A stretch of 64,000 nucleotides of DNA. Source: RCIO01 sp040880025 (lineage in GTDB: Bacteria; Pseudomonadota; Alphaproteobacteria; Rhizobiales; Rhizobiaceae). Position 1 is the stretch's first letter; every line of letters starts with the position of its first letter. The stretch covers positions 1 through 64,000 of the forward strand of contig JBBDJD010000015.1 in NCBI GenBank assembly GCA_040880025.1, given 5' to 3'. The notes beneath the pieces are model-generated. The model was given only the letters and a program-made list of their open reading frames with translations, did no database searches and was not told the DNA's origin. Both the position numbers and the translations under genes were made by a program. This document shows positions 7,966 to 16,002 of this stretch, piece after piece.

Positions 7966-9330
7966 CTACTGTTTGTCTGCGTAGCAGGCGATGTCGCGGC
8001 TCTTGAGCGCGCCGCAGGCATCCCAGGCCGCGCCCTTGGAGGCGAAGCCGCCGTAGCGGGCGCGCCAATAGAGCGTTCCGTCCTTGCTGAACTGCTGGGT
8101 GAAAGGGACGGTGTGGGCGAGAATTCCGCCCGCCTGACGGCTGGTGCGGTCGAGGAATTCAAGGGCTTCCGCTTGGCTGGTCAGCGAGGCGACCTGTACG
8201 ACCCAGCCCTCGGGCACAGATGCCGTCTCCACCATGTCAATATCACCCTGGCCTGTCTCAACAAAATCATCGCCGGCCTCATCGCGGGCGGCGGGGAAGG
8301 GCTGCGTCGCCTCGGTGGCGACTGCCGCCAGTTCGACGGCTTCCTCGCGCTGGATGGTGTTCACCGGGCGCGCGTCGGGCGTCGGAGGGTTCTTCGACGG
8401 AAGCTCGATGCGGCCCGCGCTCGCGATTGCTGGCTGGGTCGGCGCGATCGTGCGGGGTGCGGCAATCAGGTTGCCACCGCCGCGGCGCGAGGCGAGCGGC
8501 ATGTAAGTCGCGATGATCTCTGCCATGTGCTCGTTGCGGCTGGCGGCCGTACGCCCGCCCATGACGACCGCCACGATCGAGCGGCCATTGGCCTCCACGG
8601 ACGAGACGAGATTGAAGCCCGACGCGCGGGTATAGCCGGTCTTGATGCCGTCCATACCCTTTATGCGGCCGAGCAGCCGGTTGTGATTGCCGTAATTGCG
8701 GCCGCCGTAGGAAAACGAGCGTGTGGAGAAGTACCCATAATACTGGGGGAAGTGTTCGCGCAGCGCGAGACCGAGGCGGGCCATGTCGCGCGCCGTCGTT
8801 TTCTGGGCCGTGTTGGGGAGGCCGTGGGCGTTGCGAAACGTCGTCGAACTCATGCCCAGCGCGCGCGCCTTCGCCGTCATCATGCGGCCGAATGCCGCTT
8901 CCGAGCCGCCGATGAACTCGCCGGTGGCGGTGGCGATGTCGTTTGCCGACTTGGTCACCAGCGACCGGATGGCGTTCTCGACGGTGATGGTCGAGCCGGG
9001 CTTCAGTCCCAGTTTGGACGGCACTTCAGCGGCGGCGTTCTTGGAGATGGTGATCTTCGACGACTTGCTGATTTGGCCGCTGGCCAGCGCCTCGAAGACC
9101 ATATAGAGCGTCATCATCTTGGTCAGCGAGGCCGGGTAGCGCGGCGAATCCGCATAGCGCGCGAACAGCGTCTTGCCGGTCTTGGCGTCGACGACGATGG
9201 CCGCGTAGTTCGGATTGGCGGAAGCACCCTGCGCTGCGGCGAGCACCAGGACAGTTGCGATTGCAAATGAGAGGATTGCCCTCGAAAGGAGGGCGGGCCC
9301 GATCGCGGCCCAAGTGTACACCTTACGCAC
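7966..9330 (-). CDS. D-alanyl-D-alanine carboxypeptidase (S11) with a SPOR domain
   Basis: The 454-residue precursor has a signal peptide ending near ASA (residue 38). The penicillin-binding fold carries SLTK (Ser68, Lys71), SAN in TKSANDIATA, and KTG in MDGIKTGYTRASG. After a low-complexity linker, the C-terminus is a SPOR domain beginning GWVVQVASLTSQAEALEF, which in other proteins binds denuded septal glycan. The enzyme should trim the terminal D-Ala of pentapeptide stems in the periplasm, and the SPOR domain should direct it to the division site. It is a DacF/PBP5-type protein. It converges with the DnaJ-like gene. Confidence 0.93.
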   Translation of the reverse strand: MRKVYTWAAIGPALLSRAILSFAIATVLVLAAAQGASANPNYAAIVVDAKTGKTLFARYADSPRYPASLTKMMTLYMVFEALASGQISKSSKITISKNAAAEVPSKLGLKPGSTITVENAIRSLVTKSANDIATATGEFIGGSEAAFGRMMTAKARALGMSSTTFRNAHGLPNTAQKTTARDMARLGLALREHFPQYYGYFSTRSFSYGGRNYGNHNRLLGRIKGMDGIKTGYTRASGFNLVSSVEANGRSIVAVVMGGRTAASRNEHMAEIIATYMPLASRRGGGNLIAAPRTIAPTQPAIASAGRIELPSKNPPTPDARPVNTIQREEAVELAAVATEATQPFPAARDEAGDDFVETGQGDIDMVETASVPEGWVVQVASLTSQAEALEFLDRTSRQAGGILAHTVPFTQQFSKDGTLYWRARYGGFASKGAAWDACGALKSRDIACYADKQ

Positions 9331-9504
9331 TGGAACACCCGTATGGTCTCGATTTCAGGCGTGGCAGCTTGCCGCCACAATGTTGGATGGACTGTACGAA
9401 AGCAGCGTTACCAATCCGTTTATGGTAACCGCGCTGTTCATAATTTCCTGCGAATTTGAGTTAAGGGCCCATGCGAAATCTTCGGCTGACCCAGGGGCAG
9501 GCTC
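9331..9504. other. Divergent spacer, distal part
   Basis: This is the upstream half of the 275-base spacer between the carboxypeptidase and phasin genes. It is AT-richer than its surroundings. Apart from the likely carboxypeptidase promoter, I see nothing specific in it. The phasin promoter follows at 9505. Confidence 0.5.
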
Positions 9505-9546
9505 TTGACATATTGTGCAGTGCACACTAACTTGGGTGCATCGCAC
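9505..9546 (+). promoter_or_regulatory. Phasin promoter with two TGC palindromes (PhaR-type operator)
   Basis: A near-consensus promoter is present: TTGACA (9505-9510), a 17-bp spacer and TAACTT (9528-9533). The spacer contains the palindrome TGTGCAGTGCACA (9514-9526). A second one, GTGCATCGCAC (9536-9546), lies just after the -10 box. PhaR in Paracoccus binds TGC-rich sites at phaP and is released by PHB granules, so repression by a PhaR homologue is the natural reading. The sequence elements are seen; the regulator is inferred and no phaR is in the window. Confidence 0.72.
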
Positions 9547-9605
9547 AAAACCAGCGATCGGGCAGAACCCGACCGCGGCAGGAAACCCCGAAAGGAAATG
9601 CCCCG

Positions 9606-9935
9606 ATGTTTCAGTCATTCGAAGACACCAGCAAGCTCGGCAAGGAATTCATGGACAGCGGTCTGAAGAGCTTCGCTTCGCTGTCGAAGAGCCTGCAGAC
9701 GCTCGCCGCCGAAGCTGGCGAGTACTCCAAGAACTCCGTCGAGACCGGTTCCGCGACGATGGAGAAGCTGTTCTCCGCCAAGTCGCTCGACAAGGCGGTC
9801 GAGATTCAGACCGACTACGCCAAGGCCGCTTACGAGGGCTTCGTCTCGCAGGCGACCAAGATGGGCGACATCTACGCCGAAATGGCGAAGGACGCCTACA
9901 AGCCTTTCGAGAGCGCCGTCGCCAAGGCCAAGTAA
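9606..9935 (+). CDS. phaP: Phasin family protein
   Basis: The 109-residue protein is almost entirely amphipathic helix (MFQSFEDTSKLGKEFMDSGL at the start). The Phasin_2-type centre reads VETGSATMEKLF then IQTDYAKAAYEGFVSQATKM. Phasins coat polyhydroxybutyrate granules and control their size. The PHB synthase gene of this genome segment lies at 61.1-62.9 kb. The promoter, with two TGC palindromes, is at 9505-9546 and a terminator follows at 9976, so this is a monocistronic unit. Confidence 0.92.
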   Translation: MFQSFEDTSKLGKEFMDSGLKSFASLSKSLQTLAAEAGEYSKNSVETGSATMEKLFSAKSLDKAVEIQTDYAKAAYEGFVSQATKMGDIYAEMAKDAYKPFESAVAKAK

Positions 9936-9975
9936 GCTTCCAGTTTCGATCCGCTGGCCGCAAGGCCCGCGCAAG

Positions 9976-10010
9976 AGCCCGACCGTATGAATTGCGGCCG
10001 GGCTTTTTTT
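9976..10010 (+). terminator. Rho-independent terminator of the phasin gene
   Basis: AGCCCG-A-CCG (9976-9985) pairs with CGG-C-CGGGCT (9995-10004), with one A/C mismatch, around a 9-base loop. A run of seven T follows (10004-10010). Confidence 0.92.
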
Positions 10011-10162
10011 CGTTAAGTTTCCCGCGCACATGGTGGTGTCGGGGGCTTGCCGCAACTGGCCATGCGGCCATATTGTGACCGCAACGGCAAGGCTTACAAT
10101 CTGTCGAGTAGTGCCTACATGATGCACCTTCAATCCCGGTGTGAGGCAAAGCCAGGGGCGAG

Positions 10163-10543
10163 ATGACGATCAACGACGAGGCCACGAAGAGGTGCGTGGC
10201 GAGAATGGATGACGGAGACGACGAAGAGACCGGGTCGGGAGGGAGCGACCGCGGAACGGCTGTCATCACGCGCACGCGAACAAAAACCAAGAAGCCGAGC
10301 CTCTACCGCGTATTGCTGCTGAATGACGACTACACGCCGATGGAGTTCGTCGTTCATGTCCTGGAGCGTTTTTTCCAGAAGGACCGTGAAGCGGCGACCA
10401 GAATCATGCTCCACGTTCACAATCACGGGGTTGGCGAGTGCGGGGTCTATACATTCGAAGTGGCCGAGACCAAAGTATCGCAAGTCATGGATTTCGCCCG
10501 TCAGAACCAGCATCCGCTGCAATGCGTGATGGAAAAGAAATGA
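10163..10543 (+). CDS. clpS: ATP-dependent Clp protease adaptor
   Basis: The 126-residue protein has a flexible acidic N-terminal extension, then the ClpS core YRVLLLNDDYTPMEFVVHVL, the MLHVHNHGVGECGVY strand and a C-terminal CVMEKK. The NDDYTPMEFV motif and the HxxG segment form the pocket that recognises N-degron residues (Leu, Phe, Tyr, Trp). The extension is what inserts into ClpA. A start at ATG 10205 would shorten the tail by 14 residues and cannot be excluded. The clpA gene follows after 13 bases. Confidence 0.95.
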   Translation: MTINDEATKRCVARMDDGDDEETGSGGSDRGTAVITRTRTKTKKPSLYRVLLLNDDYTPMEFVVHVLERFFQKDREAATRIMLHVHNHGVGECGVYTFEVAETKVSQVMDFARQNQHPLQCVMEKK

Positions 10544-10556
10544 GGACAGCTTAACG

Positions 10557-13037
10557 ATGCCGGCTTTCTCCCAGGGCCTGGAACGTGCGCTTCACCAGGC
10601 GCTCACCTACGCCAATGAGCGCCATCACGAATATGCGACGCTCGAACATCTGCTGCTGGCGCTGGTCGACGATCAGGACGCGGCGGCGGTCATGCGCGCC
10701 TGCAATGTCGATCTCGACGAGCTGAAACAGACGCTCGTCACCTATGTCGACACCGAACTCGACAATCTGGTCACCGGTTACGACGAGGATTCCAAGCCGA
10801 CCGCCGGCTTCCAGCGCGTCATCCAGCGCGCGGTGATTCACGTCCAGTCTTCCGGCCGCGAGGAGGTTTCGGGCGCCAACGTTCTGGTCGCGATCTTCGC
10901 GGAGCGCGAAAGCCACGCGGCGTACTTCCTGCAGGAACAGCAGATGACCCGCTACGACGCGGTCAACTATATCAGCCACGGCATCGCCAAGCGGCCGGGC
11001 GTCGGTGAGACGCGCGCGGCGCGCGGCGTCGAGGACAGCGAGCAGAGCCAGGGGGATGGCGGCGGCGCGGAGGAAGGCGGCAAGAAGAAGCAGCAGGATG
11101 CGTTGTCGGCCTACTGTATCAACCTCAACCAGAAGGCGCGGGCCGGCCGCATCGACCCGCTGATCGGACGCGCGTCGGAAATCAACCGCACCATCCAGGT
11201 GCTGTGCCGCCGCTCGAAGAACAATCCGCTCTATGTCGGCGATCCCGGCGTCGGCAAGACGGCGATCGCCGAGGGACTGGCCAAGCGCATCGTCGAGGGC
11301 GAAGTGCCCGAAGTGCTGCTCAACGCAACTATCTTCGCGCTCGACATGGGCACGCTGCTAGCCGGCACGCGCTATCGCGGCGATTTCGAGGAGCGGCTGA
11401 AGCAGGTCGTGAAGGAACTCGAGGAGTTCCCGGGCGCTATCCTGTTCATCGACGAGATCCACACCGTGATCGGCGCCGGTGCGACCTCCGGCGGCGCGAT
11501 GGACGCTTCCAACCTGCTCAAGCCGGCGCTGTCTTCGGGCACGATCCGCTGCATCGGTTCGACAACCTACAAGGAATTCCGCCAGTTCTTCGAGAAGGAC
11601 CGGGCCTTGGTGCGCCGGTTCCAGAAGATCGACGTGAACGAACCGACCGTGGATGACGCGATCGCGATCATGAAGGGGCTGAAGCCCTATTTCGAGGATT
11701 TCCACCACGTCAAATACACCAACGACGCAATCAAGGCGGCGGTGGAGCTTTCAGCGCGCTACATCAACGACCGCAAGCTGCCGGACAAGGCGATCGACGT
11801 GATCGACGAGACCGGCGCCTCGCAGATGCTGTTGCCGGAACACAAGCGCCGCAAGACGATCAACGTGAAGGAAATCGAGGCGACGATCGCGACCATGGCG
11901 CGCATCCCGCCGAAGTCGGTTTCGGCCGATGACGAGAAGGTGCTCGCCGGGCTCGACGAAGAGCTGAAGCGCGTCGTATACGGCCAGGACACCGCGATTT
12001 CGGCGCTCGCTTCCGCCATCAAGCTCGCCCGCGCTGGCCTGCGCGAACCGGAGAAGCCGATCGGCTCCTACCTGTTCTCGGGCCCGACCGGCGTCGGCAA
12101 GACCGAGGTCGCCAAGCAGCTTGCCGCCTCGCTCGGCGTCGAACTGCTGCGCTTCGACATGTCGGAATATATGGAGCGCCATACGGTGAGCCGCCTGATC
12201 GGCGCGCCTCCCGGCTATGTCGGTTTCGACCAGGGCGGCCTTCTGACCGATGGCGTCGACCAGCACCCGCATTGCGTGCTCCTGCTCGACGAGATCGAGA
12301 AGGCGCATCCGGACCTGTTCAACATCCTGCTGCAGGTCATGGACCACGGCAAGCTGACCGACCATAACGGCAAGCAGATCAGCTTCCGCAACGTGATCCT
12401 GATCATGACCACCAATGCCGGTGCGGCCGACATGGCCAGGGCCGCCATCGGTTTCGGCTCGTCGGTGCGCGAAGGCGACGACATGGAGGCAATCAACCGG
12501 CTGTTTTCGCCGGAGTTCCGCAACCGCCTCGACGCCATCATCCCGTTCGGCTCGCTGCCGGTTCCGGTGATCCACCAGGTGGTGCAGAAGTTCGTCATGC
12601 AGCTCGAGGCGCAGCTCGCCGAGCGCCGCGTGACCTTCGATCTCACAGACGAGGCCATCGCCTGGCTGGCGGACAAGGGCTATGACGAGCGCATGGGCGC
12701 GCGGCCGCTTGGCCGGGTGATCCAGGAACACATCAAGAAGCCGCTGGCCGACGAAGTGCTGTTCGGTCGCCTGAAGAAGGGCGGCACGGTCCGTGTCGTC
12801 GTCGACAGGAAGGAAACCGGCGAGACCGGGCTCAAGCTCGAACCGATCGCCGACGACCTGCCGGTGAAGCCCAAGAAGGAAGATCCGGAAGGGCCGAAAC
12901 CGAAGAAGAAGGCAGCAGCCCGCAAATCAGGCGCGCGCAAGGCGGCCGCCGCCAAGTCGGCGCCCAAGGATAGCGACGGCAAGGATGGCGAGGCCGGCAA
13001 GCGGACCACCGTACCGCAGCTTCCGCGCCGGAGTTGA
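10557..13037 (+). CDS. clpA: ATP-dependent Clp protease ATP-binding subunit ClpA
   Basis: The 826-residue AAA+ unfoldase has a Clp-N repeat domain (LERALHQALTYANERHHEYA). Two ATPase modules follow, with Walker A motifs GDPGVGKT near residue 228 and GPTGVGKT near residue 508, and a Walker B LFIDEIHT in the first. It forms hexamers, receives substrates from ClpS and feeds them into ClpP. It is about 70 residues longer than the E. coli protein (758). The excess is a Lys/Ala-rich tail (KPKKEDPEGPKPKKKAAARK onwards) with a histone-like composition. Confidence 0.97.
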   Translation: MPAFSQGLERALHQALTYANERHHEYATLEHLLLALVDDQDAAAVMRACNVDLDELKQTLVTYVDTELDNLVTGYDEDSKPTAGFQRVIQRAVIHVQSSGREEVSGANVLVAIFAERESHAAYFLQEQQMTRYDAVNYISHGIAKRPGVGETRAARGVEDSEQSQGDGGGAEEGGKKKQQDALSAYCINLNQKARAGRIDPLIGRASEINRTIQVLCRRSKNNPLYVGDPGVGKTAIAEGLAKRIVEGEVPEVLLNATIFALDMGTLLAGTRYRGDFEERLKQVVKELEEFPGAILFIDEIHTVIGAGATSGGAMDASNLLKPALSSGTIRCIGSTTYKEFRQFFEKDRALVRRFQKIDVNEPTVDDAIAIMKGLKPYFEDFHHVKYTNDAIKAAVELSARYINDRKLPDKAIDVIDETGASQMLLPEHKRRKTINVKEIEATIATMARIPPKSVSADDEKVLAGLDEELKRVVYGQDTAISALASAIKLARAGLREPEKPIGSYLFSGPTGVGKTEVAKQLAASLGVELLRFDMSEYMERHTVSRLIGAPPGYVGFDQGGLLTDGVDQHPHCVLLLDEIEKAHPDLFNILLQVMDHGKLTDHNGKQISFRNVILIMTTNAGAADMARAAIGFGSSVREGDDMEAINRLFSPEFRNRLDAIIPFGSLPVPVIHQVVQKFVMQLEAQLAERRVTFDLTDEAIAWLADKGYDERMGARPLGRVIQEHIKKPLADEVLFGRLKKGGTVRVVVDRKETGETGLKLEPIADDLPVKPKKEDPEGPKPKKKAAARKSGARKAAAAKSAPKDSDGKDGEAGKRTTVPQLPRRS

Positions 13038-13094
13038 TCCGGCGCGGGCAAGGCGCTGGCGGCCCGGGCGCGCCGCATTGCGGCCCGCATGGGG

Positions 13095-13116
13095 TGATCG
13101 CCGCGCCAGGCGATCA
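13095..13116. terminator. Hairpin between convergent clpA and the PAP2 gene
   Basis: A perfect 8-bp stem, TGATCGCC (13095-13102) with GGCGATCA (13109-13116), has a 6-base loop. It overlaps the stop codon of the PAP2 gene. There is no T run, so intrinsic termination is uncertain. Its position between converging genes suggests transcript-end stabilisation. Confidence 0.4.
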
Positions 13117-14214
13117 GGCTTCGACGAGGTCGCGGCCGCCAAACCAGTCGAGGAAAATTCCGGACGCCTTCCAGATCGCCGCCGCGAGGATCGCCCCGGC
13201 GTAGCCGTCGATGGCGTAGTGCCAGCCGAGCACAACCGAACCGATCATGATCAGGGCCGCGAACAGCCACAGTGCGACGCCGGCGGACAGCGATCGCCGG
13301 GTTGCGTAGATGGCGATCAGCACCGCTGTCGCGACATGGACGGATGGAAAGGCGGAAATGCCGACGCTGCCCGTTGGCGCGCCGGAATAGCCGCTCCACA
13401 GGATATCCTGTGTCGTCAGCGCCCAGACAGGATAACGCTCGTTGGCTGCCGCAAGCGCATCCATCAGCGGCTGGAATTCAGCTCCGAGCCCCAGCCTCGC
13501 GAAATAACAGGGGCCGGCCGAAGAAAACGCCGTCGCCACGAAGAAGCCGGCCAGAACCCAGACCAGGATCAGGCTTGTCATGAACTGATGCCTGAGCCGC
13601 GTGTCGCGCCCGCTGATCGCGGCGACAAGCATCGAGCCAGTCAGAACGACGAACCAGAAATTGTAGCCGAGATTGATGAGCCAAACTGCGACCGGCTGAT
13701 CGATCAGCCACCACAGCCATTCGTGCGGTGCGCGGCCGAAATGCAGCGCACGGTCCCACGCCGCGAATGCTTCGTCCCAGTGAAACGGCGCCAGGATGGC
13801 GATCGCACCCTTGAGGACGCTGAAACCGGCGGCAAAGACGATCATCGCCGCGAGGCCGTTGAGTGAATTCGCGATCCGGGCGCGATCGAAGAGGAAGGCG
13901 CCGAGCATGCGCGCCAACGCGCGCGTCGGGGACGGCTCGTGCTGCCTGACGCCGAGAATGTAGAGCCGGTACAGCGCGACGAAACCGCCGGCCAGCGACA
14001 GCACGAGGAACAAGTCAAATGCGAAGGAGGCGATGGTGCCGATGTCGGGACGATTGCCGGTCCGTGCGCCGACGACAAGCGCCAGAACAAAGGTCGCGGC
14101 CGCCGCCGCATGGACGAAGCGGTGCCGCCAGGCAGCGGCCGCCATCATGCGCAACAGCGCATGAATCTGCGTGGCCGGCGCACGGCGGCTCGAGTTGGTC
14201 ACTACGTCGTTCAT
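13114..14214 (-). CDS. PAP2-superfamily integral membrane protein
   Basis: The 366-residue protein has about eight hydrophobic segments and a PAP2-type active-site arrangement. SVGISAFPSVHVATAVLIAI gives the SxxxH part, and VLGWHYAIDGYAGA the final histidine/aspartate part. PAP2 enzymes of this length, with the motif late in the chain, include lipid phosphatases and inositol-phosphorylceramide-synthase-like transferases that act on phospholipid head groups at the membrane. The first PAP2 motif (KxxxxxxRP) is not obvious. The substrate is unknown. It is divergent from azlC. Confidence 0.8.
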   Translation of the reverse strand: MNDVVTNSSRRAPATQIHALLRMMAAAAWRHRFVHAAAAATFVLALVVGARTGNRPDIGTIASFAFDLFLVLSLAGGFVALYRLYILGVRQHEPSPTRALARMLGAFLFDRARIANSLNGLAAMIVFAAGFSVLKGAIAILAPFHWDEAFAAWDRALHFGRAPHEWLWWLIDQPVAVWLINLGYNFWFVVLTGSMLVAAISGRDTRLRHQFMTSLILVWVLAGFFVATAFSSAGPCYFARLGLGAEFQPLMDALAAANERYPVWALTTQDILWSGYSGAPTGSVGISAFPSVHVATAVLIAIYATRRSLSAGVALWLFAALIMIGSVVLGWHYAIDGYAGAILAAAIWKASGIFLDWFGGRDLVEA

Positions 14215-14344
14215 GAACTCTTTCGCCTAACTTGCGCGTCGAGTTAGCTGAAACCGATTGCCATTTCGCTAATGTGCCATCGCGCATGGGAGACATGCGC
14301 AAATCCGCGTCGCGGGCCGCTCCCGGCTATGCTAAGCGGCGGCG

Positions 14345-15100
14345 ATGGTCGATTCCGCTCCCGTTTCCGATACTGCCAACGATCCGGACGGCAGCAATCT
14401 CAAATGGTATCTCCGGGGTTTTCGCGAGGTTGGGTCGCTGCCGGCGCTGATCCTGGCGTCCAGCTTCGTCGGCTTCGCGGCACTGGCGCTGGAGGCCGGG
14501 ATAACACTGCCTCAGGCCGTGTTCATGACGGGCATCATCTGGGCGCTGCCGGCAAAGGTCGTGCTGATCGGCGCGATCATGGCCGGCAACGGGCTTCACG
14601 CCGCCGCCTTCGCGGTTGCACTGTCGTCCGTCCGGCTGACGCCGATGGTGGTTTCGCTCGTCCCCGAACTGAAGGCGCGCGGCACCCGAAGCTGGGTGCT
14701 TTATCTCTTGTCGCATTTCGTGGCCGTCACCTCCTGGGTGATCGCCATGCAGAAGGTCCACACGGTGCCGCGCGCGCGTCGCACCGCCTGGTATGGCGGG
14801 GTCGGATCATCGCTGGTCATCCTCAACATGGGTGTCGTCACCGCCGTCTATCTGGTCGCGAATGATATGCCGACGCTCATGTCGGCCGCGCTCCTTCTGC
14901 TTACGCCCATGTATTTCCTGACGTCGCTGTGGGGATCGGCGCGAGAGCTGGCAGGGAAAGTTGCGATGGTCTTCGGGCTTGTTCTCGGCCCGCTATTCGC
15001 GCTTGTCCTACCCGAGTTCAGCCTGCTGGTGACCGGGTTGGTCGGCGGCGCCGGCGCATATCTCGTCCACCGTCTTAGGGTACGGAGAGCTGCTCCGTGA
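14345..15100 (+). CDS. azlC: AzlC family permease, large subunit of a branched-chain amino acid exporter
   Basis: The 251-residue integral membrane protein has the AzlC features ASSFVGFAALALEAGITLPQ and the later loop AVALSSVRLTPMVVSLVPEL. AzlC works with the small AzlD subunit to export branched-chain amino acids or analogues such as azaleucine. The downstream azlD start overlaps the stop (GTGA at 15097), which is typical for this pair. Direction of transport and substrate are by family precedent only. Confidence 0.88.
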   Translation: MVDSAPVSDTANDPDGSNLKWYLRGFREVGSLPALILASSFVGFAALALEAGITLPQAVFMTGIIWALPAKVVLIGAIMAGNGLHAAAFAVALSSVRLTPMVVSLVPELKARGTRSWVLYLLSHFVAVTSWVIAMQKVHTVPRARRTAWYGGVGSSLVILNMGVVTAVYLVANDMPTLMSAALLLLTPMYFLTSLWGSARELAGKVAMVFGLVLGPLFALVLPEFSLLVTGLVGGAGAYLVHRLRVRRAAP

Positions 15101-15444
15101 CCTTCGATGCGATCGACGCCTGGTGGTGGCCCTATCTCTTCATCCTCGTCGCCGGCTGGCTGGCGACCGACAGCTGGCGCTTTCTCGGCGTTCTGCTCGG
15201 CGGGCGGATATCGGAAACCTCGGAAGCGCTGGTTTTCGTGCGCGCGGTGGCCACGGCGCTGGTCGCGGCGGTGATAGCCAGTCTCATTCTCACGCCCAAT
15301 GGAGGGTTGGCCGACGCACCGGCCTGGCTGAGGGTGGGCGCCGCAGCCAGTGGATTTGCCGTCTATCTGGTGACAGGGAAGCATATGCTTGCGGGCATAC
15401 TCGCCGCCGAGGCGATGCTTGTCGCTGGCATGCTTCTGGTTTGA
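15097..15444 (+). CDS. azlD: AzlD family small permease subunit
   Basis: The 115-residue protein has four hydrophobic segments and the small-subunit signature IDAWWWPYLFILVAGWLATD, followed by RFLGVLLGGRISE. It starts at GTG 15097 within the last codons of azlC, so translation is probably coupled. Its stop at 15444 abuts the stop codon of the opposite-strand HIT gene at 15445 with no intervening base. Confidence 0.87.
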   Translation: MTFDAIDAWWWPYLFILVAGWLATDSWRFLGVLLGGRISETSEALVFVRAVATALVAAVIASLILTPNGGLADAPAWLRVGAAASGFAVYLVTGKHMLAGILAAEAMLVAGMLLV

Positions 15445-15867
15445 TCAGGCCAGCGCGGCGCGAATTTTCTCCGCATTCGCCGCCAACACGTCATTGTCTT
15501 CCATCTGGTTCGTCGGCGGTTTCAGCGACACGCCGTCGAAGCGCGGGATGATGTGAAAGTGCAGATGGAAGACGATCTGGCCTCCCGCGGGTTCCGAGAA
15601 CTGCTGGATGGTCGTGCCGTCGGCGCCCATGCCTTTCCTCGCAGCTATGGCGATCTTCTGCACCGTGCGCATGACCGCCGCCAGACTGTTCGCGTCGACA
15701 TCGAGGATGTTGCGCGACGGCTGCTTGGGGATGACGAGGCAATGGCCCGGACCGCGCGGCATGATATCCATGAACGCGAAGGTGTCGCCGTCCTCGTAGA
15801 GCTTGTGGGCGGGAAGCTCGCCGCGCAGAATCTTGGCGAAGACGTTGGAGGGGTCGTAAGTGGACAT
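15445..15867 (-). CDS. HIT family nucleotide hydrolase/transferase
   Basis: The 140-residue protein (MSTYDPSNVFAKILRGELPA) carries the histidine triad HLHFHIIPR and the upstream block MPRGPGHCLVIPKQ. HIT enzymes cleave nucleoside phosphoramidates or adenylates by way of the central histidine. ATG 15867 is chosen because family members begin just ahead of the FAKILRGE block; an in-frame ATG seven codons earlier is less likely. The gene lies tail to tail with azlD. Cytosolic, with the precise substrate unknown. Confidence 0.92.
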   Translation of the reverse strand: MSTYDPSNVFAKILRGELPAHKLYEDGDTFAFMDIMPRGPGHCLVIPKQPSRNILDVDANSLAAVMRTVQKIAIAARKGMGADGTTIQQFSEPAGGQIVFHLHFHIIPRFDGVSLKPPTNQMEDNDVLAANAEKIRAALA

Positions 15868-15881
15868 TGTGGGCCTCCGGC

Positions 15882-16002
15882 AGGGCAATAAGGCAGTTGG
15901 GCCATACGGCAGTAGGGATTAGCTTCGGGAGCGTCAATGTCGGATGCGCGGACTCCGCTTCAAACTTGCCGCCCTATTGCCCCCTGCCTTATTCCCCTTT
16001 CC
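15882..16002. repeat. Two degenerate 8-bp repeat arrays in inverted arrangement
   Basis: Bases 15882-15921 are five imperfect octamers (AGGGCAAT, AAGGCAGT, TGGGCCAT, ACGGCAGT, AGGGATTA). Bases 15971-16002 carry a C-rich, complementary-type array (GCCCTATT, GCCCCCTG, CCTTATT, CCCCTTT). The second array runs into the 3' end of the acyltransferase-like gene and encodes its last codons and stop. Confidence 0.75.
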
